64,000 bases of DNA from Cylindrospermum stagnale PCC 7417 (GCF_000317535.1 NC_019757.1:3809501-3873500), one strand, 5' to 3'; counted from the stretch's first letter, positions 9,220 to 18,744 are shown. Numbers and translations are program-made. The notes: a model not told the origin generated them from the letters alone.

Positions 9220-9505
9220 CCTCAAACCCCCGCAAACCTTCCGGATTTTTATACTCAACCACAACTTCCTGCACCACAGCAGCAGGTGGCCCAGAGTGAC
9301 ACCAGCGAACCATCTCTTCCACAATATCCTGCAACCCCTCAAAAACTGCTTCCACACGGTTGTCGGGGAGATTCCGTACCCAACCGCTTAACCCCAACTG
9401 GCTAGCTGTATCCACAGTGGCATAGCGATAACCTACTCCTTGAACCCGGCCAGCAATGAATACATGAGCACGGATTATTTTTGGCATTGGTCGGGGATTT
9501 TGCAT
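9209..9505 (-). CDS. acyP: acylphosphatase
   Basis: 98-residue ferredoxin-like alpha/beta sandwich that hydrolyses acyl-phosphates. The signature is complete: AGRVQGVGYRY with the catalytic Arg, and GWVRNLPDNRVEAVFEG with the catalytic Asn. The ATG at 9505 gives MQNPRPMPKIIRAHVF; a second Met six residues on (MPKII) could be the true start. It converges on the alcohol dehydrogenase with an 11-base overlap. Acetyl-phosphate from xfp (46407) could be one of its substrates, which is inference. Confidence 0.92.
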   Translation of the reverse strand: MQNPRPMPKIIRAHVFIAGRVQGVGYRYATVDTASQLGLSGWVRNLPDNRVEAVFEGLQDIVEEMVRWCHSGPPAAVVQEVVVEYKNPEGLRGFEVRR

Positions 9506-9830
9506 AGACTGGTATATTGTTGATAATTTCCAGTCTACCTAGTTTGTGAATGCACAAGCAAGTTTTTAACTGCAACTCATAATTTTTATTCTTTGTTAGC
9601 GTATCTGTGAATTCTAGCTTTATTCAGTTGTTACAAATAAATCTTTTATTTTGTTTAGAAAAGGATAAAATTGTCCCTATATTTATTTAGGAATCTAGCA
9701 GGCTGGTAATTAATCACTTTTGACTACCTATTAACTGCTGTGCATTTAAATTGTACACAGTCATGAGTCAGTGGTAATTATTCTGGCACTGACAACAACC
9801 AATAGGCAATTTATTCTCTTTGAATTACTT
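9506..9830. other. gene-free stretch, nothing recognised
   Basis: 325 AT-rich bases that should hold the divergent promoters of acyP and the DUF1823-like gene. I saw no repeat, strong hairpin or RNA gene. Confidence 0.5.
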
Positions 9831-10208
9831 ATGTCTAACCTACCACCGCTTAATACAGAAACCATTTGGGCAATCGTCAACGAGAAAATTGATGATACTA
9901 CCGTCAACCAATTGGTATGGTACTACTTAGGCTATCGCTATGACGCCTCAACAGAAAAATGGGATAATAGCGAAGTTTTACCAGCATGGCGGGATGAATA
10001 TCCACAACCACCAGATTTCATAGACTCTCGCCCTGCAACAGTCAAGTTAACCCGTTCTATTCCCCAAGAAAACAAACAAATAATGAAACAAAAACTGGGT
10101 TTTAAAGGTTATAAAATTGGTGAATTTGGACCTCGACAAACTCGCAGAGCAACAGCAGCAAATTGGTTATTAAGTTATCTGCAAGAAACTACTGGTAAAA
10201 TAGAATAA
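9831..10208 (+). CDS. DUF1823-like conserved cyanobacterial protein
   Basis: 125 residues from the ATG at 9831 (MSNLPPLNTETIWAIVNEK); an upstream in-frame start at 9771 adds an unlikely leader. The middle (LVWYYLGYRYDASTEKWDNS) and the end (KLGFKGYKIGEFGPRQTRRA) match my memory of a small soluble family shared by cyanobacteria and plastid-bearing organisms, DUF1823. No function is known and the DUF number is recalled rather than checked. The gene is isolated. Confidence 0.75.
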   Translation: MSNLPPLNTETIWAIVNEKIDDTTVNQLVWYYLGYRYDASTEKWDNSEVLPAWRDEYPQPPDFIDSRPATVKLTRSIPQENKQIMKQKLGFKGYKIGEFGPRQTRRATAANWLLSYLQETTGKIE

Positions 10209-10762
10209 AATCCAGCAACAGATATTTGGTGGGTATTCTGATATTTTCCACCAACCAAATATCTACTGCTTTCACATTCAAATATAATTTGCTGATTATT
10301 AAAGGCTTGTAATTAAATGCAATACGTTTTGTATCCCGCAGTGTGAGTAATGCCCACCTCATACTAAATTAGGATGGCAGCCAATTAAAAACTGTTGTAA
10401 ATACAGGATTTAAGCAAATATTTTTTTGTCATACTGAGCGAGTATCAGTGTAGCAAACCATTTGCAAGATTCCACCATACCATTCGGCAACAGCTTTGCT
10501 GAAAGGGAACACCTGAAGGCGCATTGCACTGATATCCCTAGACACTATGCCGAAAAAATACCTTCGGTAACGCTCACAGAATTATAGAATTAATTGGAAA
10601 AGCGTAAATTATAAAATAGTCAAAAATCACAGAAAAAGCAATTTAAATTCACAAATTATGTCCAAAGATGGAGATAATATTTATCTACATATAATCTATT
10701 TCCCTAGAATGATTGACAAAGTTAAATTAACTATCGGAGAATAACTCAACTAGGAATTCTCC
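10209..10762. other. long intergenic stretch upstream of the GH13 gene
   Basis: 554 AT-rich bases without a credible ORF. The last 110 bases should hold the GH13 promoter. An AGGA at 10752-10755 sits 7 bases before the ATG at 10763 and supports that start. Confidence 0.5.
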
Positions 10763-12439
10763 ATGCAAAATATTTTAATTATGGCAAAACCAATTGAATT
10801 TAAGTTATTTGCACCTTACAATCAAGGAGCAAAATTAATTGGTTCTTTTTCCGATTGGCAAGAGATTGAAATGGAAAAAGATGATGATGGACACTTTCAA
10901 ACGACAGTGAACTTAGAAGACGGTGTTTATAAATATAAATTCCGCGTTCAAACTAACTCATGGTTTTTTGAACCAGGACAATGGGTTGATGTCACAGACC
11001 CCTATGCAACCGATATTGATGAATTGAGCGGAAAAGATAATGCTGTTTTGCTGGTTAAAGATGGCGAAAAAATAACCGATACCTATGTTTGGAGACATGA
11101 TGATCAACCTTTATCGGCTGACAAAGAACTAGTAATTTATGAATTACATGTTGGAGATTTTTCTGGTGGTGAGGATGACCTTTATGCACGAGGCAAGTAT
11201 AAGCATGTAATTGAGAAATTGGATTATTTATGTGACTTGGGAATCAATGCTATTGAATTGATGCCCATCAAAGAATATCCAGGTGATTATAGCTGGGGTT
11301 ACAACCCCCGCTATTTTTTTGCCACAGAATCTAGTTATGGTTCTACATCAGAGTTGAAAAACATGATTGACGAGTGTCATGCTAGAGGCATTCGCGTCAT
11401 TATGGATGGTATTTTTAACCACTCAGAAGCCAGCAGTCCCTTAACCCAAATTGACCATGATTATTGGTATCACCACTCTCCCCGTGACCCTGATAATAAC
11501 TGGGGTCCAGAGTTTAATTACGAACATTACGACGACAAATTAGACATCTATCCAGCGCGGAAATTTATTGGTGATACGATCCGTTTTTGGATTGAAGAAT
11601 ATCATATAGATGGTATTCGCTATGATGCAGCCAGGCAAATTGCCAACTACGATTTCATGCACTGGGTTGTTCAGGAAGCTAAAAATACTGCTGGTGCTAA
11701 ACCTTTTTATAACATTGCCGAACATATTCCAGAAACTACCAGTATCACTAATGTAGACGGGCCAATGGATGGTTGCTGGCATGATAGTTTCCGCCATACA
11801 ATTACGGTACATATTGGCGGTGACACCTTTGATATAGAAAGCCTCAAAGATGCCATTGACGCCAAACGCCAAGGCTTTATGGGTGCAACTAATGTAGTCA
11901 ATTACCTCACCAACCATGACCATGACCATATCATGGTAGAACTGGCTAATCGAAATATTTTTAATGAAGAAGCCTTTACGCGGGCTAAATTGGGCGCAGC
12001 TATTCTCATGACATCTGTTGGTGTACCTTTGATTTGGATGGGGGAAGAATTTGGCGAATACAAACCCAAACAATCAGAATCATCTAAAATTGAGTGGAGT
12101 TTGCTAGGAAATGACCTAAATCAAGGCTTATTTGCATACTACAAAGGCTTGATTAACTTGCGTAAAGAAAATCATGCTCTTTACACAGAAAATATTGATT
12201 TCATCCACGAAAATTTAGAGACAAAGGTGCTAGCTTACAGCCGTTGGAATGAGCAAGGTTCCCGTGTAGTTGTTGTAGCGAATTTCTCTGAGAATTTCCT
12301 GGCTGGTTATCAGATTGATAACTTCCCCTGCGGTGGTACATGGCATGAATGGACAGGTAATTACGATGTTGAATCTGGTGATGATAGTATCATGACTGAC
12401 TTGGGCCCATACGAAGCCAAAGTATTTGTTTGGCAATAA
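10763..12439 (+). CDS. GH13 alpha-amylase family enzyme with N-terminal CBM48-like domain
   Basis: 558 residues acting on alpha-glucans, probably glycogen. A CBM48/isoamylase-type N-domain spans about residues 8-100 (FKLFAPYNQGAKLIGSFSDW). The (beta/alpha)8 barrel has all four GH13 regions: DGIFNH (215-220), DGIRYDAAR with nucleophile Asp288, IAEH with acid/base Glu320, and TNHDHD with Asp386. A short beta-sandwich C-domain ends the protein. Branching enzyme, debranching enzyme, trehalohydrolase and alpha-amylase share this plan, so exact specificity is open. An AGGA 7 bases upstream supports the ATG at 10763. A terminator-like hairpin follows at 12476. Confidence 0.85.
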   Translation: MQNILIMAKPIEFKLFAPYNQGAKLIGSFSDWQEIEMEKDDDGHFQTTVNLEDGVYKYKFRVQTNSWFFEPGQWVDVTDPYATDIDELSGKDNAVLLVKDGEKITDTYVWRHDDQPLSADKELVIYELHVGDFSGGEDDLYARGKYKHVIEKLDYLCDLGINAIELMPIKEYPGDYSWGYNPRYFFATESSYGSTSELKNMIDECHARGIRVIMDGIFNHSEASSPLTQIDHDYWYHHSPRDPDNNWGPEFNYEHYDDKLDIYPARKFIGDTIRFWIEEYHIDGIRYDAARQIANYDFMHWVVQEAKNTAGAKPFYNIAEHIPETTSITNVDGPMDGCWHDSFRHTITVHIGGDTFDIESLKDAIDAKRQGFMGATNVVNYLTNHDHDHIMVELANRNIFNEEAFTRAKLGAAILMTSVGVPLIWMGEEFGEYKPKQSESSKIEWSLLGNDLNQGLFAYYKGLINLRKENHALYTENIDFIHENLETKVLAYSRWNEQGSRVVVVANFSENFLAGYQIDNFPCGGTWHEWTGNYDVESGDDSIMTDLGPYEAKVFVWQ

Positions 12440-12475
12440 TGAAATACGCTAACGTTGAAATAGCAGCTAAGTAAT

Positions 12476-12510
12476 GCTTCAAAAGGGGGGAAATCTTCCC
12501 TTTTTGAAGC
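12476..12510 (+). terminator. hairpin downstream of GH13 gene
   Basis: Arms GCTTCAAAAGGG and CCCTTTTTGAAGC pair over about 12 bp around a short loop, 36 bases after the stop codon. A run of five T lies inside the 3' arm. Confidence 0.6.
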
Positions 12511-12883
12511 TATTAGCAGTTCATGAGTTATGAACAATAGTTATGACTTTAATAAAATAGAATTATAAATTTCTTGAGCAAACAGATTGCTTTTTTAACT
12601 TATATACCCTTTCCCAAGCTAATGAGGTACATCAAAATTTCGTATACCAAGACTTTCGCTTTTTACAGCAGTTTTCATCTATTTGAACCACATCTATCGT
12701 AGGGAACAGTGCTGTGCCCCTACTACAGTATGGTCTATTTACCTGAAAATCGCTGTAAAGGTGTAAAGCGTACCTCACGTGATAGGGAAACGCTATATGA
12801 GCTTATCTTGTATTTTTGATTAAAAGTAGGTATATTATTCTATTATCCATAAATATCATATCACAAATCAAGAGTTTTGCTCT
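12511..12883. other. gene-free stretch upstream of DAHP synthase
   Basis: About 370 bases with no credible ORF. The 3' part should contain the promoter of the class I DAHP synthase. Nothing else recognised. Confidence 0.45.
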
Positions 12884-13927
12884 ATGCTCAATAAATTAAT
12901 TAACACTAACATCAAGAGTTCTCATGTCTTGTTAACTCCCCATGAAATCAAGTCAAAATTACCTTTAACAAAATCGGCTGAACAGACGGTCTTGAAATCT
13001 CGCCAAGAAATAGAAAATATTCTAGATTTTAAAGACAGCAGAAAATTTATCGTACTTGGCCCATGCTCAATTCATGATCCTAATGCTGCACTAGAATATT
13101 CTCAAAGGTTGAAAATTCTGGCGGAACGAGTCAAGGATAAACTGCTACTCATCATGAGGGTGTATTTTGAAAAACCCCGAACAACTGTGGGCTGGAAAGG
13201 ATTAATTAATGATCCAGATATGGACGATTCTTTCCATGTAGAAAATGGTTTATTAATTGCTCGTAGCCTATTGTTAAAAATTACGGAATTGGGATTACCT
13301 ACTGCGACAGAAGCACTTGATCCGATTATTCCTCAGTATATCAGTGAATTGATTTCTTGGTCAGCAATTGGCGCCCGCACAACTGAGTCACAAACTCACC
13401 GAGAAATTGCCAGTGGACTTTCTATGCCTGTGGGTTTTAAAAACGGTACTGATGGCAATATTCAAGTGGCTTTGAACGCCTTACAATCAGCTAAAAGCCC
13501 GCACAATTTTCTAGGAATTAATCAAAAAGGACAGGTAAGCGTATTTCAGACTAAAGGTAATGTCTATGGCCACGTAATTCTGCGTGGGGGTAATCAACCC
13601 AACTTTGATGCAGCAAATGTCAAACTGGTGGAAGAAAAATTAAAAGAGGCTAATTCGCCCCCCAGGATTGTTATCGACTGTAGCCACGGCAATACAAATA
13701 AAGACTACAGATTACAATCTGCTGTATTGGAAAATGTTACTCAACAAATAGTCGAAGGTAATACTTCAATTGTTGGCATGATGCTGGAATCTAATTTGTA
13801 TGAAGGTAATCAACCGATTACTGGAAAACGTGAGAAATTACAATATGGGGTTTCGGTAACTGACAAATGTATTAGCTGGGAAGAAACAGAAAAAATTATT
13901 TTGGCTGCCCACGCAAAACTTCAGTAA
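12884..13927 (+). CDS. DAHP synthase, class I alpha (AroFGH type)
   Basis: 3-deoxy-7-phosphoheptulonate synthase, first step of the shikimate pathway (PEP plus erythrose 4-phosphate). 347 residues, the length of the E. coli-type enzymes. Motifs include LGPCSIHDP (residue about 60), RVYFEKPRTTVGWKG, GARTTESQTHRE, FKNGTDG and VIDCSHGN. Such enzymes usually carry a feedback site for one aromatic amino acid. A second, structurally different DAHP synthase is at 18964. The ATG at 12884 gives a normal N-terminal length. Confidence 0.92.
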   Translation: MLNKLINTNIKSSHVLLTPHEIKSKLPLTKSAEQTVLKSRQEIENILDFKDSRKFIVLGPCSIHDPNAALEYSQRLKILAERVKDKLLLIMRVYFEKPRTTVGWKGLINDPDMDDSFHVENGLLIARSLLLKITELGLPTATEALDPIIPQYISELISWSAIGARTTESQTHREIASGLSMPVGFKNGTDGNIQVALNALQSAKSPHNFLGINQKGQVSVFQTKGNVYGHVILRGGNQPNFDAANVKLVEEKLKEANSPPRIVIDCSHGNTNKDYRLQSAVLENVTQQIVEGNTSIVGMMLESNLYEGNQPITGKREKLQYGVSVTDKCISWEETEKIILAAHAKLQ

Positions 13928-13936
13928 TTTACACAG

Positions 13937-13972
13937 AGAGGATATGCAGACTTATTTATCTGTATATCCTCT
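13937..13972. terminator. bidirectional hairpin between convergent genes
   Basis: A 14-bp stem (arm AGAGGATATGCAGA, one G-T pair) with an 8-base loop lies between the ends of the DAHP synthase gene and the convergent cyanophycin-synthetase-like gene. Confidence 0.5.
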
Positions 13973-14005
13973 GCGCTGAATCAGAGTTTATCTGCGGTGA
14001 AGAAG

Positions 14006-15916
14006 CTACAAAATCGTACTAATTTCTTTCAAGTAAACCCGTGTAAATGGTTCGTTTTCACCCAAGGTGTAATCTTCAATCAACCCCTTGCTTCTAATAG
14101 AAATGTCGTTTTCTTTCCTAATTACTACAGTTGACCCATCGAAGACATTCCTTACTAGCATCATCTCGGTTTCACTAGGATTATCCAAAACTACAATATT
14201 ACTCCCCTGGTAAAACATCCCCTCATCTTCTAGGATATCTCCTGTGTATTCGGCAATCAGCAAATCTAGTTTAGGATGACGTAGTAAAAGTTGCACGTTG
14301 CTGTTGTAATCTTGGTTCAATACTTTTGCTGACCGATTTACAAAAACTGCATCACGACAAACTGCTCCAATTGTCCATTCAGGATGCTGTAAAAGAATAT
14401 GGTCAATTGTAGTTTGCAGTTCCTGAACGGAGATTTTATTAAAGGTAATCACTGGTATCCTGGCATTTATACCAGACTCAAAAAAGGTTTCCAAAATATG
14501 AGCAGGTACATCAACACTTTCACCAATTGCCGGGTTAAGATGCATCAAAATGCCTGGTGCAGCGTTGATTTCTAAAATGGCAAAGTTACTAGATTTCCAA
14601 GATTCTGAGAGACTTTTAGTAATGACATCAATGCCAAGACAAGTTAGGCGAAAGTATTGGGCAATATCTTGGGCTAGGATGATATTGTCATGGTGAATTG
14701 TCTGTGTTGCATCAATACTCAACCCGCCAGCTGAAAGATTAGCAACTTTGCGGAGGTAAATGATGCGGTCTTTGCTAATGACTTTGTTTAAGGATAAACC
14801 TTGTTCTTCTAAGTAAAGTTCCATCGCCTCATCAATCTGAATCTTGCTCATCGGCGAGGTTGGTGAGTCCAGACGTGCAGGTTTACGGTTTTCTCGGTGA
14901 ATTAACTCCTCAATTGTTAAGTACCCATCACCGACAATGGATGCTGGACGGCGTTCTGTGGCGGCGACAAATCTGCCATTGACACACAGTAAGCGAAAAT
15001 CCTTTCCAGATATACTTTTTTCGACAATTATTCTTGTTGGCTGCTCTTCTGGTATTGCTGCCAGCGCTCTATTGTAGGCAGACTCTAACTCTTTTGAGTC
15101 TTGCACCTCAGCTGTGACGCCAATTCCTTTATGACCTACCACAGGCTTAACTGCTACCGGGTAGCCAATTTCTCTGGCTACCGCGAAGGCTTCTTTTTCG
15201 GAAACGACGATATCACCCTCAGGGACTGGGAAACCCAAGGTTTTTAGAAAAACTTTGCAGTCATCCTTGCGGGTGGTGAATTCTGAATCTATGTGGCTAT
15301 CACAATCAAATGTCGTCGCTACTCCCCGGACTAGTTTTTTTCCGTAGCCATATTGGATTAATCCTTCTTCCCACAAATAAAAGGCGGGTATACTTTTTTC
15401 GTAGGCGGTTCGCAATAAGGCGTAAACTGTGGGGCCACCGTAGACAGATAACCGGAATCTGTTCTGAAGCCTCACCAGTTGTTCGTCAAACAGGAAGTCT
15501 TCACCTTGAGTAATGGCTTCAAACCAATCCCAGACAAAGTAAACTACTGCTTTAGTTGTGCGTGCATGTAAAGATTGGAGGCTAATTCGCACATAATGTG
15601 GATATGGCTTGACACTCCAACGGTTGAGGTGCAAACCCATGTCCAGCTTGCCTACTTCTGAGACAACGCGAGCGAACAAATGAGCATAGGATTCGTATGT
15701 CTGGTCACCCAAGTGCGAATAGCGATCGCTAATAATTGAAATATAGTCCTCAATGGGTAAGGGCTGTCGATATTCAGTCAAAGAAAAATTAAACACTAGG
15801 GCCCCTGTATCTAAATAGGGGTTCGGTCCAATGTAATGCTTAAAGTCGAAAATATCGAAGACATCCGTTTTTCTGGCATTGATGCGGATTACATCGGTGA
15901 TTTGTTCTTGCACCAT
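14006..15916 (-). CDS. cphA2: CphA2-like cyanophycin synthetase (ATP-grasp, degenerate Mur-ligase part)
   Basis: 636 residues. The central part (about 190-480) is the ATP-grasp domain of cyanophycin synthetase: YGYGKKLVRGVATTF, GFPVPEGDIVV, YPVAVKPVVGHKGIGVT, VNGRFVAATERRPASIVGDG and LEINAAPGILMHL. CphA1 is about 870-900 residues and has a Mur-ligase half with a GTNGKTT P-loop; here the matching place after RIPVITF reads NKISVQELQTTI, so the second ATP site is gone and the domain is cut short. That is the described layout of CphA2, which repolymerises beta-aspartyl-arginine released by cyanophycinase. cphB lies close by on the other strand, which fits. The name rests on domain layout rather than on an alignment. 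Confidence 0.75.
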   Translation of the reverse strand: MVQEQITDVIRINARKTDVFDIFDFKHYIGPNPYLDTGALVFNFSLTEYRQPLPIEDYISIISDRYSHLGDQTYESYAHLFARVVSEVGKLDMGLHLNRWSVKPYPHYVRISLQSLHARTTKAVVYFVWDWFEAITQGEDFLFDEQLVRLQNRFRLSVYGGPTVYALLRTAYEKSIPAFYLWEEGLIQYGYGKKLVRGVATTFDCDSHIDSEFTTRKDDCKVFLKTLGFPVPEGDIVVSEKEAFAVAREIGYPVAVKPVVGHKGIGVTAEVQDSKELESAYNRALAAIPEEQPTRIIVEKSISGKDFRLLCVNGRFVAATERRPASIVGDGYLTIEELIHRENRKPARLDSPTSPMSKIQIDEAMELYLEEQGLSLNKVISKDRIIYLRKVANLSAGGLSIDATQTIHHDNIILAQDIAQYFRLTCLGIDVITKSLSESWKSSNFAILEINAAPGILMHLNPAIGESVDVPAHILETFFESGINARIPVITFNKISVQELQTTIDHILLQHPEWTIGAVCRDAVFVNRSAKVLNQDYNSNVQLLLRHPKLDLLIAEYTGDILEDEGMFYQGSNIVVLDNPSETEMMLVRNVFDGSTVVIRKENDISIRSKGLIEDYTLGENEPFTRVYLKEISTIL

Positions 15917-16239
15917 TGATTATAAACCTTTGGCTAGATACCCTGAACTCTGGACTCTGAGTGGCTGTTACTCAAACTCATTTATTGACAGTTGATTGAC
16001 ATTATTGGAGGTAACTTTGGCTTGAGCTTAACGCGATTGTTTGGCATTTTCAGCTATCCCAAGACATAATTTCCATAAAATAAAATTTATCAGCATCCCA
16101 GTTGTCACTAGAAGATAAAAATCAGTCTCTATCTCCATCTATGAATGAAAAAAAATATAACCTTTGAAAGGTGCAAGACCTTGCCAAAATTTATATAAGT
16201 AAGGTATGGCAAAGTATGACATTAGGGAGACAGCAGAGT
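15917..16239. other. divergent promoter region of cphA2-like gene and small ORF
   Basis: 323 bases between two divergent starts. It must hold both promoters; I could not identify a convincing NtcA or other operator. Confidence 0.45.
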
Positions 16240-16443
16240 ATGAATAGCACGCAAGTTGCCCTGAGAAGCGAAGTTCGACAACTGGCTGAAGAAGCTTTTC
16301 ACCGTAAGCTGATTTCTGGACATGGAGATGGGCCAGACGACAAAGAATACCAAATTGTCTACCAGGGAAAACCCAGGCATCTGCCACTAGAACAAGCAAG
16401 GTTTTTCTTAATTAACTTGCTCTACAGAAGTCGGATTCATTAG
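16240..16443 (+). CDS. small conserved-looking protein in the cyanophycin cluster
   Basis: 67 residues from the ATG at 16240 (MNSTQVALRSEVRQLAEEAF), preferred because GGGAGA lies about 10 bases upstream; in-frame ATGs at 16171 and 16216 give longer forms. The rest reads HRKLISGHGDGPDDKEYQIV followed by a basic, hydrophobic C-terminus. Not recognised. It lies between the cphA2-like gene and cphB and points toward cphB, with 385 bases in between, so a link to cyanophycin metabolism is only positional. Confidence 0.65.
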   Translation: MNSTQVALRSEVRQLAEEAFHRKLISGHGDGPDDKEYQIVYQGKPRHLPLEQARFFLINLLYRSRIH

Positions 16444-16828
16444 AGGTTCTCAGTTAAAAACATAGCTGCCTATATCCAATTGCACGTGGCTAGAGTTAAT
16501 GCCCAGATGTATTCCCAAGAGTCACCTTGGCAGCAGGGCATAAGTTACCTTGCCACGGATGTTATCCTTTACCAAAAATCTCAAAAATTCAATAAATTTT
16601 ACAGACAATCCCTCTAGAAAATTATTGCTTATAAGGTCTATATGCATTTGGTGATAATTTCTAGCGGAGGTGATCAAAAGACTTGTTTCCGTTTAACAAT
16701 TTTCTAATTGCAAATCCAAGATGATCAAGCCTAATGTATCTTCAAATTTTTAGATACATCTACCAAACGGAAGATTTTGTATCTGACGTTTTCCCTAGCT
16801 CAATTAAATTAACTAATGAGGAGACATC
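16444..16828. other. cphB upstream region
   Basis: 385 bases without an ORF. It contains the inverted repeat annotated at 16734-16759 and a second pair of half-sites, TTTCCGTTT near 16686 and AAACGGAA near 16764. Confidence 0.5.
16734..16759. promoter_or_regulatory. perfect inverted repeat upstream of cphB
   Basis: ATGTATCT and AGATACAT, 8-bp arms separated by 10 bases, 69 bases before the cphB start. A further TGTATCT half-site occurs at about 16778. The geometry suits a dimeric regulator site, or an RNA hairpin in the leader. It does not match the NtcA pattern GTAN8TAC. Confidence 0.4.
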
Positions 16829-17683
16829 ATGGCTGAGAATGAAACCACGCGGCAGCTAGTGATTATTGGCGGTGCTGAAGACAGAGATGGGGATTCCCAA
16901 GTCTTGCGGGAGTTTGTGCGCCGTTCAGGGAGTATCAAGGCAAACATTGTGATTATGACAGCGGCGACGGAACTACCAAGAGAAGTAGGCGACAATTATA
17001 TTAAAGTCTTTACTCGTTTAGGCGCTGCGGATGTTCGCATTATAGACACGGAAACTCGTGAAGATGCATCTTCATCTACGGCATTAGAGGCAATTAGTAA
17101 GGCAACTGGAATATTTTTTACTGGGGGAGACCAAGCTCGGATCACTGGCATCCTCAAAGATACTGAAATTGATAAAGCGATTCACCAACGTTTCTCTGAA
17201 GGCATAGTTGTAGCAGGTACAAGCGCGGGAGCTGCTGTGATGCCAGATCAAATGATCGTCGAAGGTGACTCCCAGACAAACCCCCGGATTGAAGTTGTGG
17301 AAATGGGGCCTGGTCTTGGTTTTCTGCCTGGGGTGGTGATTGATCAGCATTTTTCCCAACGCGGACGTTTGGGACGCTTAATTGCTGCTTTGGTGCAACA
17401 GCCTGCGGTTTTGGGATTTGGGATTGATGAGAATACCGCGATGATAGTCACCGACGGTCAGATTGAAGTGATTGGGGAAGGCGCTGTGACGATTGTGGAT
17501 GAATCAGAAGCTACATATAATAATCTGGATGAAATTTTAAAGGATGAGCCTTTGGCTGTTTTCGGCGCCAAGCTGCATATTTTGCCGCATGGGTTTAAAT
17601 TTGACCTAAAAACCCGCCAGCCTATCCTGAGTAATCGCTCGGCGGCGAATGTCCCTGTCCCAGCCGGTTCAGCAAATGCCTAA
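16829..17683 (+). CDS. cphB: cyanophycinase
   Basis: Serine exopeptidase of family S51 that degrades cyanophycin to beta-aspartyl-arginine dipeptides. 284 residues. Nucleophile Ser132 is in GTSAGAAVM, His174 in IDQHFSQRGR and Glu201 in GIDENTAM, positions that agree with the characterised cyanobacterial enzyme as I remember it. The ATG at 16829 is preceded by GAGGAGA 6 to 12 bases upstream. It is divergent from the CphA2-like gene, so breakdown and dipeptide re-use enzymes are neighbours. Confidence 0.96.
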   Translation: MAENETTRQLVIIGGAEDRDGDSQVLREFVRRSGSIKANIVIMTAATELPREVGDNYIKVFTRLGAADVRIIDTETREDASSSTALEAISKATGIFFTGGDQARITGILKDTEIDKAIHQRFSEGIVVAGTSAGAAVMPDQMIVEGDSQTNPRIEVVEMGPGLGFLPGVVIDQHFSQRGRLGRLIAALVQQPAVLGFGIDENTAMIVTDGQIEVIGEGAVTIVDESEATYNNLDEILKDEPLAVFGAKLHILPHGFKFDLKTRQPILSNRSAANVPVPAGSANA

Positions 17684-17939
17684 CTTTTAGCTAAAACGCA
17701 AAAAGCTCTATACCCTACCTACAAGAGTGCTTGCGGAATTGCTAAAGACGAAGAAAGCGATCGCCATCTTGCGTACCTTAATGTAGCGATCGCCATTGCT
17801 TAATTGCCGAGAAGCCAAGCCATACAGCCAAAATCTTTCTTTAACAGCAGTGGTAAAGCTAATTCAACCCACAGCTTAATGGCTGTGATATTATGGGAGA
17901 CTGCTGCACACACTAGAAAAAATAGAACTTGAATCGATC

Positions 17940-18209
17940 ATGGCTCTGACGCAACAGCGCAAACAAGAACTCATTTCCAACTTCCAAGTTCACGAAACCG
18001 ATACCGGCTCCGCCGATGTCCAGGTGGCGATGCTAACAGACCGCATTAACCGCCTCAGCGAACATCTTCAAGCAAACAAAAAAGACCACTCTTCCCGACG
18101 GGGACTGTTAAAGATGATCGGTCAGCGCAAGCGCCTCCTATCTTATATTCAAGAAGGAAGCCGGGAAAAATATCAAGCTTTGATTGCTCGCCTCGGTATT
18201 CGTGGTTAG
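17940..18209 (+). CDS. rpsO: 30S ribosomal protein S15
   Basis: 89 residues, the standard length. It binds 16S rRNA and starts platform assembly. Recognised by [20 protein letters not shown], the INRLSEHL and [21 protein letters not shown] stretches. The PAM68 gene follows 12 bases later and is probably co-transcribed. Two HIP1 octamers lie in the upstream region. Confidence 0.97.
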   Translation: MALTQQRKQELISNFQVHETDTGSADVQVAMLTDRINRLSEHLQANKKDHSSRRGLLKMIGQRKRLLSYIQEGSREKYQALIARLGIRG

Positions 18210-18221
18210 GAATTATCGCTT

Positions 18222-18692
18222 ATGCCTGCTGAAGAATCAGAACGTAGTCATTTGCCTTTTGAACCGACCAAAAAGCGCCAAAAACCCGCAAAAGCTACGA
18301 GCAAACCAGTAGTCAAGCCACAGGAAACTGACAAACAGACTGCAAAAAAGCCATCTTTCACCAAAGAAGAGATGGCAATTCCCCAAGTTGTCAGCCAGCG
18401 GATGGTCAAAAGATTAGCTGCATTCTGTGGAATTCCCACAGCTTTGGGAATTACTACCCTGGTTGTTAGCTATCTGCTTGCTAGCTTCACTGACATTCAA
18501 CTACCTCCCATCGCCGTATTATTGGTGAATATGGGCTTCTTTGGTTTGGGAGTTTTGGGGATAACCTATGGTGTTCTATCTGCCTCTTGGGACGAAGAAA
18601 ATTCTGGAACTCTATGGGGTTTCGATGAGTTCCGCACCAATTGGGGAAGAATGACGGAGGTTTGGCGCGAAACTCGGCAAAAAAACCTATGA
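18222..18692 (+). CDS. PAM68 family photosystem II assembly protein
   Basis: 156 residues. A lysine-rich soluble N-terminus (about 1-60) is followed by two membrane helices (about 72-92 and 98-120) and a WDEENSGTLWGFDEFRTNWGRM tail typical of PAM68. In plants and cyanobacteria the family helps insertion of chlorophyll into early photosystem II modules at the thylakoid membrane. It sits 12 bases after rpsO, an arrangement I recall as common in cyanobacteria. Confidence 0.9.
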   Translation: MPAEESERSHLPFEPTKKRQKPAKATSKPVVKPQETDKQTAKKPSFTKEEMAIPQVVSQRMVKRLAAFCGIPTALGITTLVVSYLLASFTDIQLPPIAVLLVNMGFFGLGVLGITYGVLSASWDEENSGTLWGFDEFRTNWGRMTEVWRETRQKNL

Positions 18693-18744
18693 TGACCAGC
18701 ACTCAGATATTGGCTGACTAAGGTATTGGGTAAATTTTAGTATA

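Noticed and set aside
11540-12073. 177-codon minus-strand frame inside the GH13 gene
   Set aside because: Shadow of a strongly supported gene; Cys- and Ser-rich antisense composition.
16171-16239. Upstream extension of the 67-aa cyanophycin-cluster ORF
   Set aside because: The start at 16240 has the better ribosome-site spacing, and the extension has no domain character.
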